In this document: positions 8,882-15,982 of the stretch, piece by piece
Position numbering within the stretch: position 1 is the stretch's first letter
Layout of the letters: every line of letters starts with the position of its first letter
NCBI GenBank assembly: GCA_958295855.1
Contig: OY282383.1
Location: forward strand, 4,382,481 to 4,446,480
Source: an uncultured Poribacteria bacterium
Lineage (GTDB): Bacteria > Poribacteria > WGA-4E > WGA-3G
Reading direction: 5' to 3'
Length of the DNA: 64,000 nucleotides
The notes under the pieces: generated by a model
Databases searched by the model: none
What the model was told of the DNA's origin: nothing
The model's input: the letters and a program-made list of their open reading frames with translations, nothing else
Translations under genes and position numbers: made by a program

Positions 8882-9943
8882 ATGTCAAAAAAGCCGCATC
8901 ATTTTTTACACGCATGGATGTCCCTCGTGCTAGTTGTGCTGAGCGTTTTCTCTGGATGCAGTGATAAGCAGCACGATGCGAAAAAAAACGGCGAAACCAA
9001 AGGCAGTTCATCCTCCAAGGCGCAGGAGAAGGAATGGCTCTCAATTATGGGTGGCATGATAGGCGGAAGCTTCTCGCAATTTGCAGGGGGCATTAGTCGC
9101 ATTGTTACACAACATGAGCCGCATCTTAAAATGTCTATTGAAGCCTCCGCAGGTTCAATCGAAAATACGCGCCGCGTCAATAAAAATCCAGAGACGCTCG
9201 GTGTTGTTTTTGCAGCTGAAAGCTACCTGGGCTACCACGGACAGGAAATTTTTGCAGAAGAGGGGCCCAAAACCAATATCCGGATGGTGACGTTGCTTTT
9301 TATTGCTTATGACCAGTTTTCAACGCTCGCGAATAGCAATGTCCATCAACTGGAGGACATTGTCGGCAAAAAGATCGCCTGTGGTTCAAGCGGTTCCGGC
9401 ACGGCACAGACGCTAGAACGTTTGACTAAGTTGATGGGAATCTGGGGGCAGTTTACGCCGATTTACAAGGGCGGTACCGCCGGTGCCGAAGCACTCCAAG
9501 ATGGGCAAGTTGCAGCGTTCCAATGGCTCGTCAGCGTCCCGAATAGCGCGGTTATCCAGTTGACAACTATTAAATCTATCCGCATGCTCGACTTGGACAC
9601 GCCTGCGAAGAAGTATGGCTTCTATGAAAAGTATCCTTTCTACCTACCGGGTGTCATGCCAGAGGGTGCTTATGAAGGGAAAGTTGAACCGGTGAAGACG
9701 ATTTTGATGCCTACGGTGTTGATTGCCCACAAAGCGGTGCGGGAGGAGACTATCTATGCGATGCTGAAGCATATTTACACACCGGAAGCACATCAGGCTT
9801 TAATGGAAATGAGTCAAGCAGCGGCAGATATGACAATAGAAAACGGCCCGAAAGCGTTCGTCATTCCGCTTCACCGTGGCGCATACAAGTTTTGGAACGA
9901 ACAAGGTGTTGAAATTCCAGTACACGCAATGCCGGTGGATTAA
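8882..9943 (+). CDS. TAXI-family TRAP-type solute-binding lipoprotein
   Basis: 353 residues from ATG 8882, which follows AGGAAAGGA; the longer open frame upstream runs through repeats. The N-terminus is a lipoprotein signal (hydrophobic LVLVVLSVFSGC, lipid Cys near residue 26) followed by a Ser/Lys-rich linker. The mature part has the periplasmic-binding fold typical of the TAXI/NMT1 superfamily: GGMIGGSFSQFAGGIS near the start, SAGSIENTR, GKKIACGSSGSGTAQT and KGGTAGAEALQDGQVAAF. TAXI proteins deliver a ligand to a TRAP membrane permease, but no permease gene lies nearby. The stop overlaps the thiO start by one base (TAATG), which suggests co-translation and a possible link to thiamin precursor or glycine-related uptake; the ligand is unknown. 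Confidence 0.85.
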   Translation: MSKKPHHFLHAWMSLVLVVLSVFSGCSDKQHDAKKNGETKGSSSSKAQEKEWLSIMGGMIGGSFSQFAGGISRIVTQHEPHLKMSIEASAGSIENTRRVNKNPETLGVVFAAESYLGYHGQEIFAEEGPKTNIRMVTLLFIAYDQFSTLANSNVHQLEDIVGKKIACGSSGSGTAQTLERLTKLMGIWGQFTPIYKGGTAGAEALQDGQVAAFQWLVSVPNSAVIQLTTIKSIRMLDLDTPAKKYGFYEKYPFYLPGVMPEGAYEGKVEPVKTILMPTVLIAHKAVREETIYAMLKHIYTPEAHQALMEMSQAAADMTIENGPKAFVIPLHRGAYKFWNEQGVEIPVHAMPVD

Positions 9944-11157
9944 TGGAAAAAAGAAACGTTATCATCATCGGTGGTGGTGTGATTGGGCTCGGTATCGGCT
10001 GGCAACTTGCCAAGGCCGGGGCTTCAGTCACTATTTATGAACGCGACAAGGCGGGACGAGCTGCCTCTTGGGCTGCCGCTGGAATGCTCGCGCCGCTTGC
10101 TGAAGCGCATAGCGAAGAACCTGAATTGCTCAAGTTGGGTTGCCAAAGCTTAGCACGCTATCCACAATGGGTGCGTGAATTAGAAGCGGATGCGCAGATG
10201 CCTATCGGCTATCGAGTGGAAGGCACACTCATCGTTGGGTTGGAGGCAGACGATACCGATCAACTTCGCCATCTTTATACCGCACAACAGCACTTAGGGT
10301 TAGATGTAAATTGGCTAACCGGTCGAGATGCGCGTGACATTGAACCTGCGCTCTCGCCCCGCGTCACTGCGGCGATTCATTGCGCGCGCGACCATCAGGT
10401 TGATAATCGGCTGATGGTTAACGCCCTCCAGCGTGCCTATCAGGCATGCGGCGGTGTGTTGCATGAAAATAGCATCGTGGAGAGAATCGCCATAAAAAAT
10501 GGCGTTGCGACGGGCGTTCAGACAGAGGGCGGTTTCCACAAGGCAGATGTAGTTGTGCTCGCAGCAGGGTGCTGGGCGGCAGAGATTGAAGGGTTGCCGG
10601 ATGCCATCCGTCCGCCAGTGCGTCCGGTCAAAGGGCAGATGTTAGCCCTCCAGATGGAAACAGGCATCGCGATAAAAACGGTTATTCGCACCATCCGGGC
10701 AAGGTATCCGATGTCAGTCTATCTGGTGCCGAGAAGCGATGGCAGACTTATCGTCGGTGCAACGAGTGAGGAGATGGGTTTTGACACGCGTTTAACGGCT
10801 GGCGGTGTGTTTGAGTTGCTCCGCGGCGCGTGGGAAGCGGTGCCGGGCGTTTATGAACTGCCTATTTTAGAGACATGGGCCGGGTTACGCCCAGGCAGTC
10901 GCGACAATGCCCCAATACTTGGCAAAGTACCCAAATTAACTTCATTCGCAAGGGCGGCACCCTGTCCTCGCCCCTCTGTTGAAAATCTCATCTTGGCAAC
11001 AGGGCATTATCGAAATGGTATCTTACTAACGCCAATCACTGCCTATGAAATAGCGAAACTCATTCTCACCGGCGAGCTTTCAGAGGCAATTGCACCGTTT
11101 CAGTTAGACAGATTTTTTGTGGGAGGGGTTTTGCAGCGTAATTCGCCCAAGTTGTGA
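9943..11157 (+). CDS. thiO: Glycine oxidase ThiO (FAD-dependent)
   Basis: 404 residues. The N-terminal FAD-binding Rossmann motif is GGGVIGLGIGWQLAKAG, followed by ERDKAGRAASWAAAGMLAP, which is characteristic of ThiO. The C-terminal pattern is TWAGLRPGSRDNAPILG then ILATGHYRNGILLTPITA. ThiO oxidises glycine to dehydroglycine (iminoacetate), the nitrogen and carbon donor for thiazole formation by ThiG. It is translationally coupled to the TAXI gene, with thiS and thiG just downstream. Two oddities stand out. Between DNAPILGK and NLILATGHYRNG there is an extra segment (about KLTSFARAAPCPRPS, nt 10930-10980) that resembles a small GC-rich repeat read in frame. The last residues (FVGGVLQRNSPKL) are encoded by repeat sequence also found at about 8606, so the native C-terminus was probably replaced. 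Confidence 0.92.
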   Translation: MEKRNVIIIGGGVIGLGIGWQLAKAGASVTIYERDKAGRAASWAAAGMLAPLAEAHSEEPELLKLGCQSLARYPQWVRELEADAQMPIGYRVEGTLIVGLEADDTDQLRHLYTAQQHLGLDVNWLTGRDARDIEPALSPRVTAAIHCARDHQVDNRLMVNALQRAYQACGGVLHENSIVERIAIKNGVATGVQTEGGFHKADVVVLAAGCWAAEIEGLPDAIRPPVRPVKGQMLALQMETGIAIKTVIRTIRARYPMSVYLVPRSDGRLIVGATSEEMGFDTRLTAGGVFELLRGAWEAVPGVYELPILETWAGLRPGSRDNAPILGKVPKLTSFARAAPCPRPSVENLILATGHYRNGILLTPITAYEIAKLILTGELSEAIAPFQLDRFFVGGVLQRNSPKL

Positions 11158-11164
11158 ATTTTAA

Positions 11165-11212
11165 TGAACAACTTTTTTATTTCTTACTTATGCGACGTGC
11201 ATTCTAACCCCG
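11165..11212. repeat. P5 repeat downstream of thiO
   Basis: The 48 bp match 8758-8805 with one or two differences. The repeat begins directly after the thiO stop, and the preceding GTGGGAGGGG segment, also repeat-derived, encodes the end of ThiO. Confidence 0.8.
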
Positions 11213-11268
11213 AATAAAAAAGATTTCAGAATACCTACTGACAACTGAAAATCAACAAATGACAAAAA

Positions 11269-11475
11269 ATGAAGATACGCGTTAATGGCGAAGACAGAGA
11301 GGTTCGCCCCAATTTAAATCTTTATGAACTGCTAATCCACCTAGGGCTTAATCCCGCGCACCCCGGCATCGCTGTGGCAGTAGACAGGGAGGTCGTGCCG
11401 AAGACGGAGTGGCAGACTAAGGGGCTTCGCGAAAATAGTGAGGTTGAGATTATCCGCGCTGTCCAAGGAGGATAA
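11269..11475 (+). CDS. thiS: Sulfur carrier protein ThiS
   Basis: 68 residues with a beta-grasp ubiquitin-like fold pattern (MKIRVNGEDREV, LYELLIHLGL, GIAVAVDREVVPKTEW) and the diagnostic C-terminal Gly-Gly (RAVQGG, stop). The C-terminal glycine is adenylylated and thiocarboxylated to donate sulfur to ThiG. It lies between thiO and thiG. No thiF or ThiI-type sulfur-loading gene is seen in the window. The start ATG lacks a strong Shine-Dalgarno sequence. Confidence 0.93.
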   Translation: MKIRVNGEDREVRPNLNLYELLIHLGLNPAHPGIAVAVDREVVPKTEWQTKGLRENSEVEIIRAVQGG

Positions 11476-11583
11476 TGCGGAGCAGGCGCGCTGACATCTT
11501 CCTGTGGATTACAGAATGACCGGACTCTTTTCTTAAACTTCATCCACGCGCACCACTCGGTGATTGTGGTTAAGAAAAAGTGC

Positions 11584-11613
11584 TTGATAAACAGGTTTTA
11601 GATTTGCTATACT
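11584..11613 (+). promoter_or_regulatory. Candidate sigma70-type promoter before thiG
   Basis: TTGATA at 11584-11589, an 18-bp spacer and TATACT at 11608-11613, ending 38 bp before the thiG ATG. Just upstream, an inverted repeat (CTTTTCTTAA ... TTAAGAAAAAG, about 11527-11581) encloses about 35 bp. No thiamin-pyrophosphate riboswitch signature is visible. Confidence 0.45.
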
Positions 11614-11651
11614 AATACCAACAGGACTTACGCACAACGCGGAGACTGAAG

Positions 11652-12431
11652 ATGAAACAGATGCCAGAATTTAAAATCGCAGAGCAGCCCTATCAGTCCC
11701 GACTTCTCATTGGCACGGCGGGATACCCTAATTTTCATGTGATGACACAGGCCATTGCAGCAAGCGGGGCAGAAATCGCCACTGTGTCGATGCGCCGGGT
11801 GAAATTTACCGAAACGTCTGGTGAAAATGTATTTGCGTTGCTCCGCGAACTCGGGATTAAGATTCTGCCAAACACGGCAGGCTGTTTCACTGCGAAGGAT
11901 GCGATTCTCACAGCACACCTTGCGCGGGAAGCCCTTGAGACAACGCTCATCAAACTTGAAGTTATCGGCGATGAACAGACGCAGTTTCCGGATGTGGCGC
12001 AGCTGCTCACTGCCGCGGAAACGCTGGTAAAAGATGGATTTACGGTGCTGCCGTATTGTAACGACGATCCAATTACTTGTAAGAAATTAGCAGATATTGG
12101 CTGCGCCGCTGTGATGCCGTTGGGCGCACCAATTGGCTCAGGGATGGGAATTCGAAACCCGTATAACATTCAGATTATCCGAGAGCTAGTGCAGGTGCCG
12201 CTCATCGTGGATGCAGGAGTTGGCACTGCGTCGGATGCAGCGATTGCGATGGAGTTAGGGTGCGATGGGGTTCTGCTCAACACGGCAGTCGCAAAAGCAC
12301 ATCGTCCGGTGCTAATGGCGGAGGCGATGAAAAAAGCGGTCGAAGCCGGCAGGGCGGCGTTTTTAGCAGGACGCATCCCTCGAAAATTGTATGCAACAGC
12401 TTCAAGCCCACAGGTGGGGATGATTGCGTAG
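11652..12431 (+). CDS. thiG: Thiazole synthase ThiG
   Basis: 259 residues, the usual ThiG length. The TIM-barrel signatures are RLLIGTAGYPN, ILPNTAGCFTAKDAI, the catalytic Lys in LIKLEVIGD, VMPLGAPIGSGMGIRNPYN and the phosphate-binding VDAGVGTASDAAIAMELGCDG. ThiG condenses 1-deoxy-D-xylulose-5-phosphate, dehydroglycine from ThiO and ThiS thiocarboxylate into the thiazole phosphate moiety of thiamin. The ATG at 11652 has a purine-rich GCGGAGACTGAAG upstream. It has its own candidate promoter in the 176-bp gap after thiS. The pyrimidine-branch genes (thiC, thiD, thiE) are not in the window. Confidence 0.95.
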   Translation: MKQMPEFKIAEQPYQSRLLIGTAGYPNFHVMTQAIAASGAEIATVSMRRVKFTETSGENVFALLRELGIKILPNTAGCFTAKDAILTAHLAREALETTLIKLEVIGDEQTQFPDVAQLLTAAETLVKDGFTVLPYCNDDPITCKKLADIGCAAVMPLGAPIGSGMGIRNPYNIQIIRELVQVPLIVDAGVGTASDAAIAMELGCDGVLLNTAVAKAHRPVLMAEAMKKAVEAGRAAFLAGRIPRKLYATASSPQVGMIA

Positions 12432-12518
12432 AATTGGGGGGTTGCGTTTCTCACCCTAGGGAAAAGCTGATGTCTTCCTCACAACGGACGACAGGTTGCT
12501 CAGGAGGGATAACCGCGA

Positions 12519-13016
12519 GTGAACGTACTAGAGATGACGAATATTGCGTTTTTTGAACTCGGTATTGAAACGCTTTTGGAGAAACTCGGTCCGACTGGAG
12601 TGTCTCGGTTCCTCAGGCAGTGCGAACCAGGTACAGGCGATTATGCGGTTGAGCGGCATGAATGGCTCGATGAAATTGATAGGGAAACGGGCCTCAAGGA
12701 AATCAAAAAGATTCAAATCGCACGCGAGGCAGGCCAGTCACATCGCAAATTCGCATCCCTCGCGAAGACAGTTCTTGCCGGAGAGAGAAAACTGCTGCCA
12801 AAAAAGGTTCAAAAACTGACAGATATGGAACTTTATGAACTTGCAGTAGAAATCCTGACAGAGAAACTTACCCCCGGTGGGCTAATCGGCTTCTTTTTGC
12901 AGTGTAACCCGGTAACGGGTGACTGCTCCGTCAATCGGCACACATGGCTGGATAAACTTGAGAAGGGAATCGTTCTCCAGGAGATGCACGCGCACACGGA
13001 AAAACACAACGATTAA
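12519..13016 (+). CDS. Hypothetical protein with two copies of a ~45-residue motif
   Basis: 165 residues. The GTG start at 12519 is chosen because AGGAGGG lies 10 bp upstream; an ATG at 12534 is possible. The protein is an internal duplication: copy 1 reads ELGIETLLEKLGPTG, then GTGDYAVERHEWLDEID; copy 2 reads ELAVEILTEKLTPGG, then VTGDCSVNRHTWLDKLE. A basic helical linker joins them. There is no signal peptide or membrane segment. The repeat is not tied to a function I know. The compact charged shape and the duplication would suit a small protein-interaction module or an antitoxin-like protein, but no partner toxin gene is next to it. Confidence 0.7.
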   Translation: MNVLEMTNIAFFELGIETLLEKLGPTGVSRFLRQCEPGTGDYAVERHEWLDEIDRETGLKEIKKIQIAREAGQSHRKFASLAKTVLAGERKLLPKKVQKLTDMELYELAVEILTEKLTPGGLIGFFLQCNPVTGDCSVNRHTWLDKLEKGIVLQEMHAHTEKHND

Positions 13017-13087
13017 AGGACAAAAGGACAAATTGAATCAGTGTCTCAAACTTATTCAACCTTGTCCGGCAACACCGAGAAAAAACA

Positions 13088-14293
13088 ATGAGAAAAAACG
13101 TCTTCTCTTTGGGGCTATGTCTCATCACCTTTATACATCTGGGCGCGAGTTCCCTCTGCGCCCAATTTCAACCGGAGTTCGGGCAGCGCCTGCTCGAAAG
13201 AAAACCCGAAACGCCTGAAACCAACCCGGCAGAACTGACGATTGACCCCCACATCTCTAACACGTTTAACAACCACATTGAACTCGGTTTGAGCGTTGAT
13301 CCATACACTAGTAGCCTCGCAGGACAGGAAAACCCGCAGCTTGAAGGACTCATTAACCGACTCGGCGTTAACCTGCGCGGCGAACTGCCCATTGCAGACA
13401 AACTTCGCCTCACACTGCAATACGCACCACAGGTAGAAGACTACACCGGTGCTGAGGGAAAACTCAACGAATTTGATGCGTTTAGTGACGCTTTGTTAAC
13501 TGAACTCAGTTTTCGCCCGGTGTCAAGCTTACCTCCCTTGGTTGCTTCGCATCAGTTTCAACGCTTAGTGCGAACATCGGATGTCTATAACAACACCCAA
13601 CGGGATATAGGTATCCGCTTTGGCCGCGTGCTGGAATATAACCTGCGCATCCACCGATTTGACGATGAACGCACACGCAGAGAGGATTTCCTGCTCATTG
13701 GCTCTACGAGTCACAAAGCGACAGGCCGCCTTCAATTCGGACTGCTGAAAGCGATGCGCGGCAAAGTGGAATACGCAATTGAGCAGAGCGGTTACCAGAC
13801 CAATTTGAACAACCTCATCTTAGGGGTTACAGGCCTGGAAGACGACGAACGCCGAAGCGATTGGCGACATTTTGGCTCTGCAAAGTTGCTACAGGGCGCA
13901 GCAGAACGTTTCGTTTTTCAGGAAGAGGTCAATTTATTTCTAAACCGTTCTAACGTTGATTTTTTTAACTTCGACAGCACCGAAGCAGCGGTGAGCACTT
14001 TTTACCGGTTTGATACGGGCCGGTGGGTTCGGCTGAGGCTCTCCCGGCTTTGGGTGCAGTTTGACGGCAGACAGATTCGCGACGAAATAGGGCTTATTCC
14101 GGAAAACCCGGAGAATCGAAGCGATACGCAATTAGGAGTGGCTGCGCAGGTAAACTGGCAGTTCAATTCGTATCTGACGCTGAGTGCCGATTATCAATTC
14201 ACCCAAAACCGCACTAACGAATTAGACCCGTTGCTCAATTTTCTCAACTATAATCACAGTACCGTGAGTTTAACGCTGCGCGGAAACTATTAA
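13088..14293 (+). CDS. Outer-membrane beta-barrel protein, unknown role
   Basis: 401 residues with a signal peptide (MRKNVFSLGLCLITFIHLGASSLCAQ). The rest alternates hydrophobic and polar residues with many aromatic girdle residues, as in TolA/porin-like barrels: HIELGLSVDPYTSS, NLRGELPIADKLRLTLQYAP, LTLSADYQFTQNR, and the final STVSLTLRGNY ending in an aromatic residue. No plug or enzymatic motif is visible. It is transcribed away from the thi genes and converges with the membrane-protein gene that ends 6 bp downstream. The family is not recognised; an outer-membrane location is the supported claim. Confidence 0.75.
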   Translation: MRKNVFSLGLCLITFIHLGASSLCAQFQPEFGQRLLERKPETPETNPAELTIDPHISNTFNNHIELGLSVDPYTSSLAGQENPQLEGLINRLGVNLRGELPIADKLRLTLQYAPQVEDYTGAEGKLNEFDAFSDALLTELSFRPVSSLPPLVASHQFQRLVRTSDVYNNTQRDIGIRFGRVLEYNLRIHRFDDERTRREDFLLIGSTSHKATGRLQFGLLKAMRGKVEYAIEQSGYQTNLNNLILGVTGLEDDERRSDWRHFGSAKLLQGAAERFVFQEEVNLFLNRSNVDFFNFDSTEAAVSTFYRFDTGRWVRLRLSRLWVQFDGRQIRDEIGLIPENPENRSDTQLGVAAQVNWQFNSYLTLSADYQFTQNRTNELDPLLNFLNYNHSTVSLTLRGNY

Positions 14294-14299
14294 GCGGGG

Positions 14300-15886
14300 C
14301 TATCGCGCGCCCTTAAAGAGCTTCAATTTCCCTTCGGATGCAATCAACGTATAACACGCCTCAATCGCCTGGGCAACGGTAGGTTCGTCCGGGGTTCCCC
14401 AAAGCAGCAGATAATCCACATTATCTGCATACCCACACAAGTCAATCTCTTCGGCACGCCAGTGGACAGTTTGCACCCATTCCTTCTCTTGGGTTGGCGT
14501 TTCAAAATTCGATGTGAAGCGAATCGGAAAATAGTCAAACTGCACCTCGTAGTTGCCGAGGTTAATGCACCCGTTGTCAAGGCAGTAGTAGTTCGCGGCG
14601 TTGACAAAGATGCCCACGCGTTCGGAGCTGCCCTTCGCATCGAAGTGGAGCGGGAGGATGACGCTGTTTTTCTCAACCCGCCGTACAAAAGCGTTAAACT
14701 CCCGCAATTCGGCGTTGAGATTTTTGAAAAGAACGCCGATATAGACGACGTTAATGAGCGCGAGCAGCGTGACTACTGATGTGAATACACGTTTCCATCG
14801 GAGCCGATCAAACTCACGAAACCATGCACATACAGCAAGGATGGCTAAAATAGCGAGTCTGTCATTGACCCAACCCCCGGGTCCGAGAGCGTTTGGCAGG
14901 ATAAAATAGAGTCCGAGCAGCACCCCAGTGAGGCAGAGAAACGCTTTCTGTCCAGCATGCACTGCTGTGGTACCCCTCCTACTTTGCCAGAGTGTTGCAA
15001 CAGCGAGAAAGAGTAACAGGACAGAGACAGCAGCGGAAATCCAACTCGGCGAGTCGGTGTAGGCGACAAGTACATGCATCCCGAGCAGGTTAGCGAACAG
15101 TTCTTCGACCCGTCCAAATCCAAATTCAGGAGGTTCCCCCGCCAACAGGTCAGAGGTAGGGAGGTAGACAAGGAGCAATAGGGCTGCGGGTAGGAGATAG
15201 CATCCTGTGATAAGGATTCGTTTGAAGTCTCGCCTGAAATGGAGCAGGGCAAGCAAGGCGATAGAGAACAAGATGAAGGCGTACGAGATGAGATGCGCGA
15301 AGTAGGTGATAACAATCAGCAGGTTGAGTAGAATGATACGGGTTCTATTCATCTGGGCCTTGTGTTTCCACCAGTAGCCGAGTGCCAGCAAAAAGAGCGG
15401 CACGCTGACAGCAAAGTTATAGAAACCCATCAAAAAGAGGTAGTTATAGATAAACATGAAACTGAGGATGACTAAGGCATCTCGCCCAGGCTGAACAGCG
15501 TTAAGAAAATAGCGGATTGCCAGTGGGAAAAAGATAATGTAGATACTGAGAAAAACCTTCTCGGCGATTAACGGCGGAAAGATGAACATGAGTACCGCCA
15601 ACGAAAAGTGGGAAAGCCAGTTGGGAAAGGGGTACCAGTTGATCTCGTAATAGTCGCGAAACTGATATGCGGTGTTGCTGTATTCTGTCAAAATCTGCGA
15701 GTTATAGACGTGGCTAACGCCATCTTGCGTTGGGAAATAGCGGAACAACCAGATAGGCAACAGGTAGGCGACAATTAACACGCCAATCAGCAGTGACGAT
15801 TTTGTGTAGAATCGGGAGAAGCCTCTCATCATTTTTAACATACCTTGCGTTTTGGGTTTTTGGCCGTGTATAGCAGCGCGAGGCAC
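14300..15886 (-). CDS. Polytopic membrane protein (possible GT-C-type glycosyltransferase)
   Basis: Up to 528 residues from GTG 15886; in-frame ATGs at 15841, 15832 and 15829 (MLKMMRGF) are plausible true starts because the first 15 residues are unlike a membrane protein N-terminus. About ten to twelve hydrophobic segments are visible (LIGVLIVAYLLPIWL, FPPLIAEKVFLSIYIIFF, LLLLVYLPTSDLL, LLALINVVYIGVLF), followed by a soluble domain of about 130 residues. The first external loop has an acidic PTQDGVSH motif reminiscent of the Asp-containing loop of GT-C enzymes such as ArnT/PMT, but this is weak. The substrate is unknown. It may modify cell-surface glycans. The gene is convergent with the barrel gene and in tandem after the type III R-M operon. 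Confidence 0.75.
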   Translation of the reverse strand: MPRAAIHGQKPKTQGMLKMMRGFSRFYTKSSLLIGVLIVAYLLPIWLFRYFPTQDGVSHVYNSQILTEYSNTAYQFRDYYEINWYPFPNWLSHFSLAVLMFIFPPLIAEKVFLSIYIIFFPLAIRYFLNAVQPGRDALVILSFMFIYNYLFLMGFYNFAVSVPLFLLALGYWWKHKAQMNRTRIILLNLLIVITYFAHLISYAFILFSIALLALLHFRRDFKRILITGCYLLPAALLLLVYLPTSDLLAGEPPEFGFGRVEELFANLLGMHVLVAYTDSPSWISAAVSVLLLFLAVATLWQSRRGTTAVHAGQKAFLCLTGVLLGLYFILPNALGPGGWVNDRLAILAILAVCAWFREFDRLRWKRVFTSVVTLLALINVVYIGVLFKNLNAELREFNAFVRRVEKNSVILPLHFDAKGSSERVGIFVNAANYYCLDNGCINLGNYEVQFDYFPIRFTSNFETPTQEKEWVQTVHWRAEEIDLCGYADNVDYLLLWGTPDEPTVAQAIEACYTLIASEGKLKLFKGAR

Positions 15887-15960
15887 CCCAACCCCAAGGT
15901 TTCCCCAGCGGACCGAAATGTGCTTAAAGACGTAGATGGGGACTGTGGAACCTGATATAG

Positions 15961-15982
15961 AAAAAAGACAGCCTTAGCTGTC
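15961..15982 (-). terminator. Intrinsic terminator of the type III R-M operon, overlapping the res stop
   Basis: On the minus strand GACAGC-TAAG-GCTGTC is followed directly by TTTTTT. The stop codon TAA of res is the loop of the hairpin. Confidence 0.8.

Noticed and set aside
11476..11651. Thiamin-pyrophosphate riboswitch before thiG
   Set aside because: I looked for the CUGAGA and ACCUGAU elements upstream of the thi genes and the TAXI gene and did not find them.
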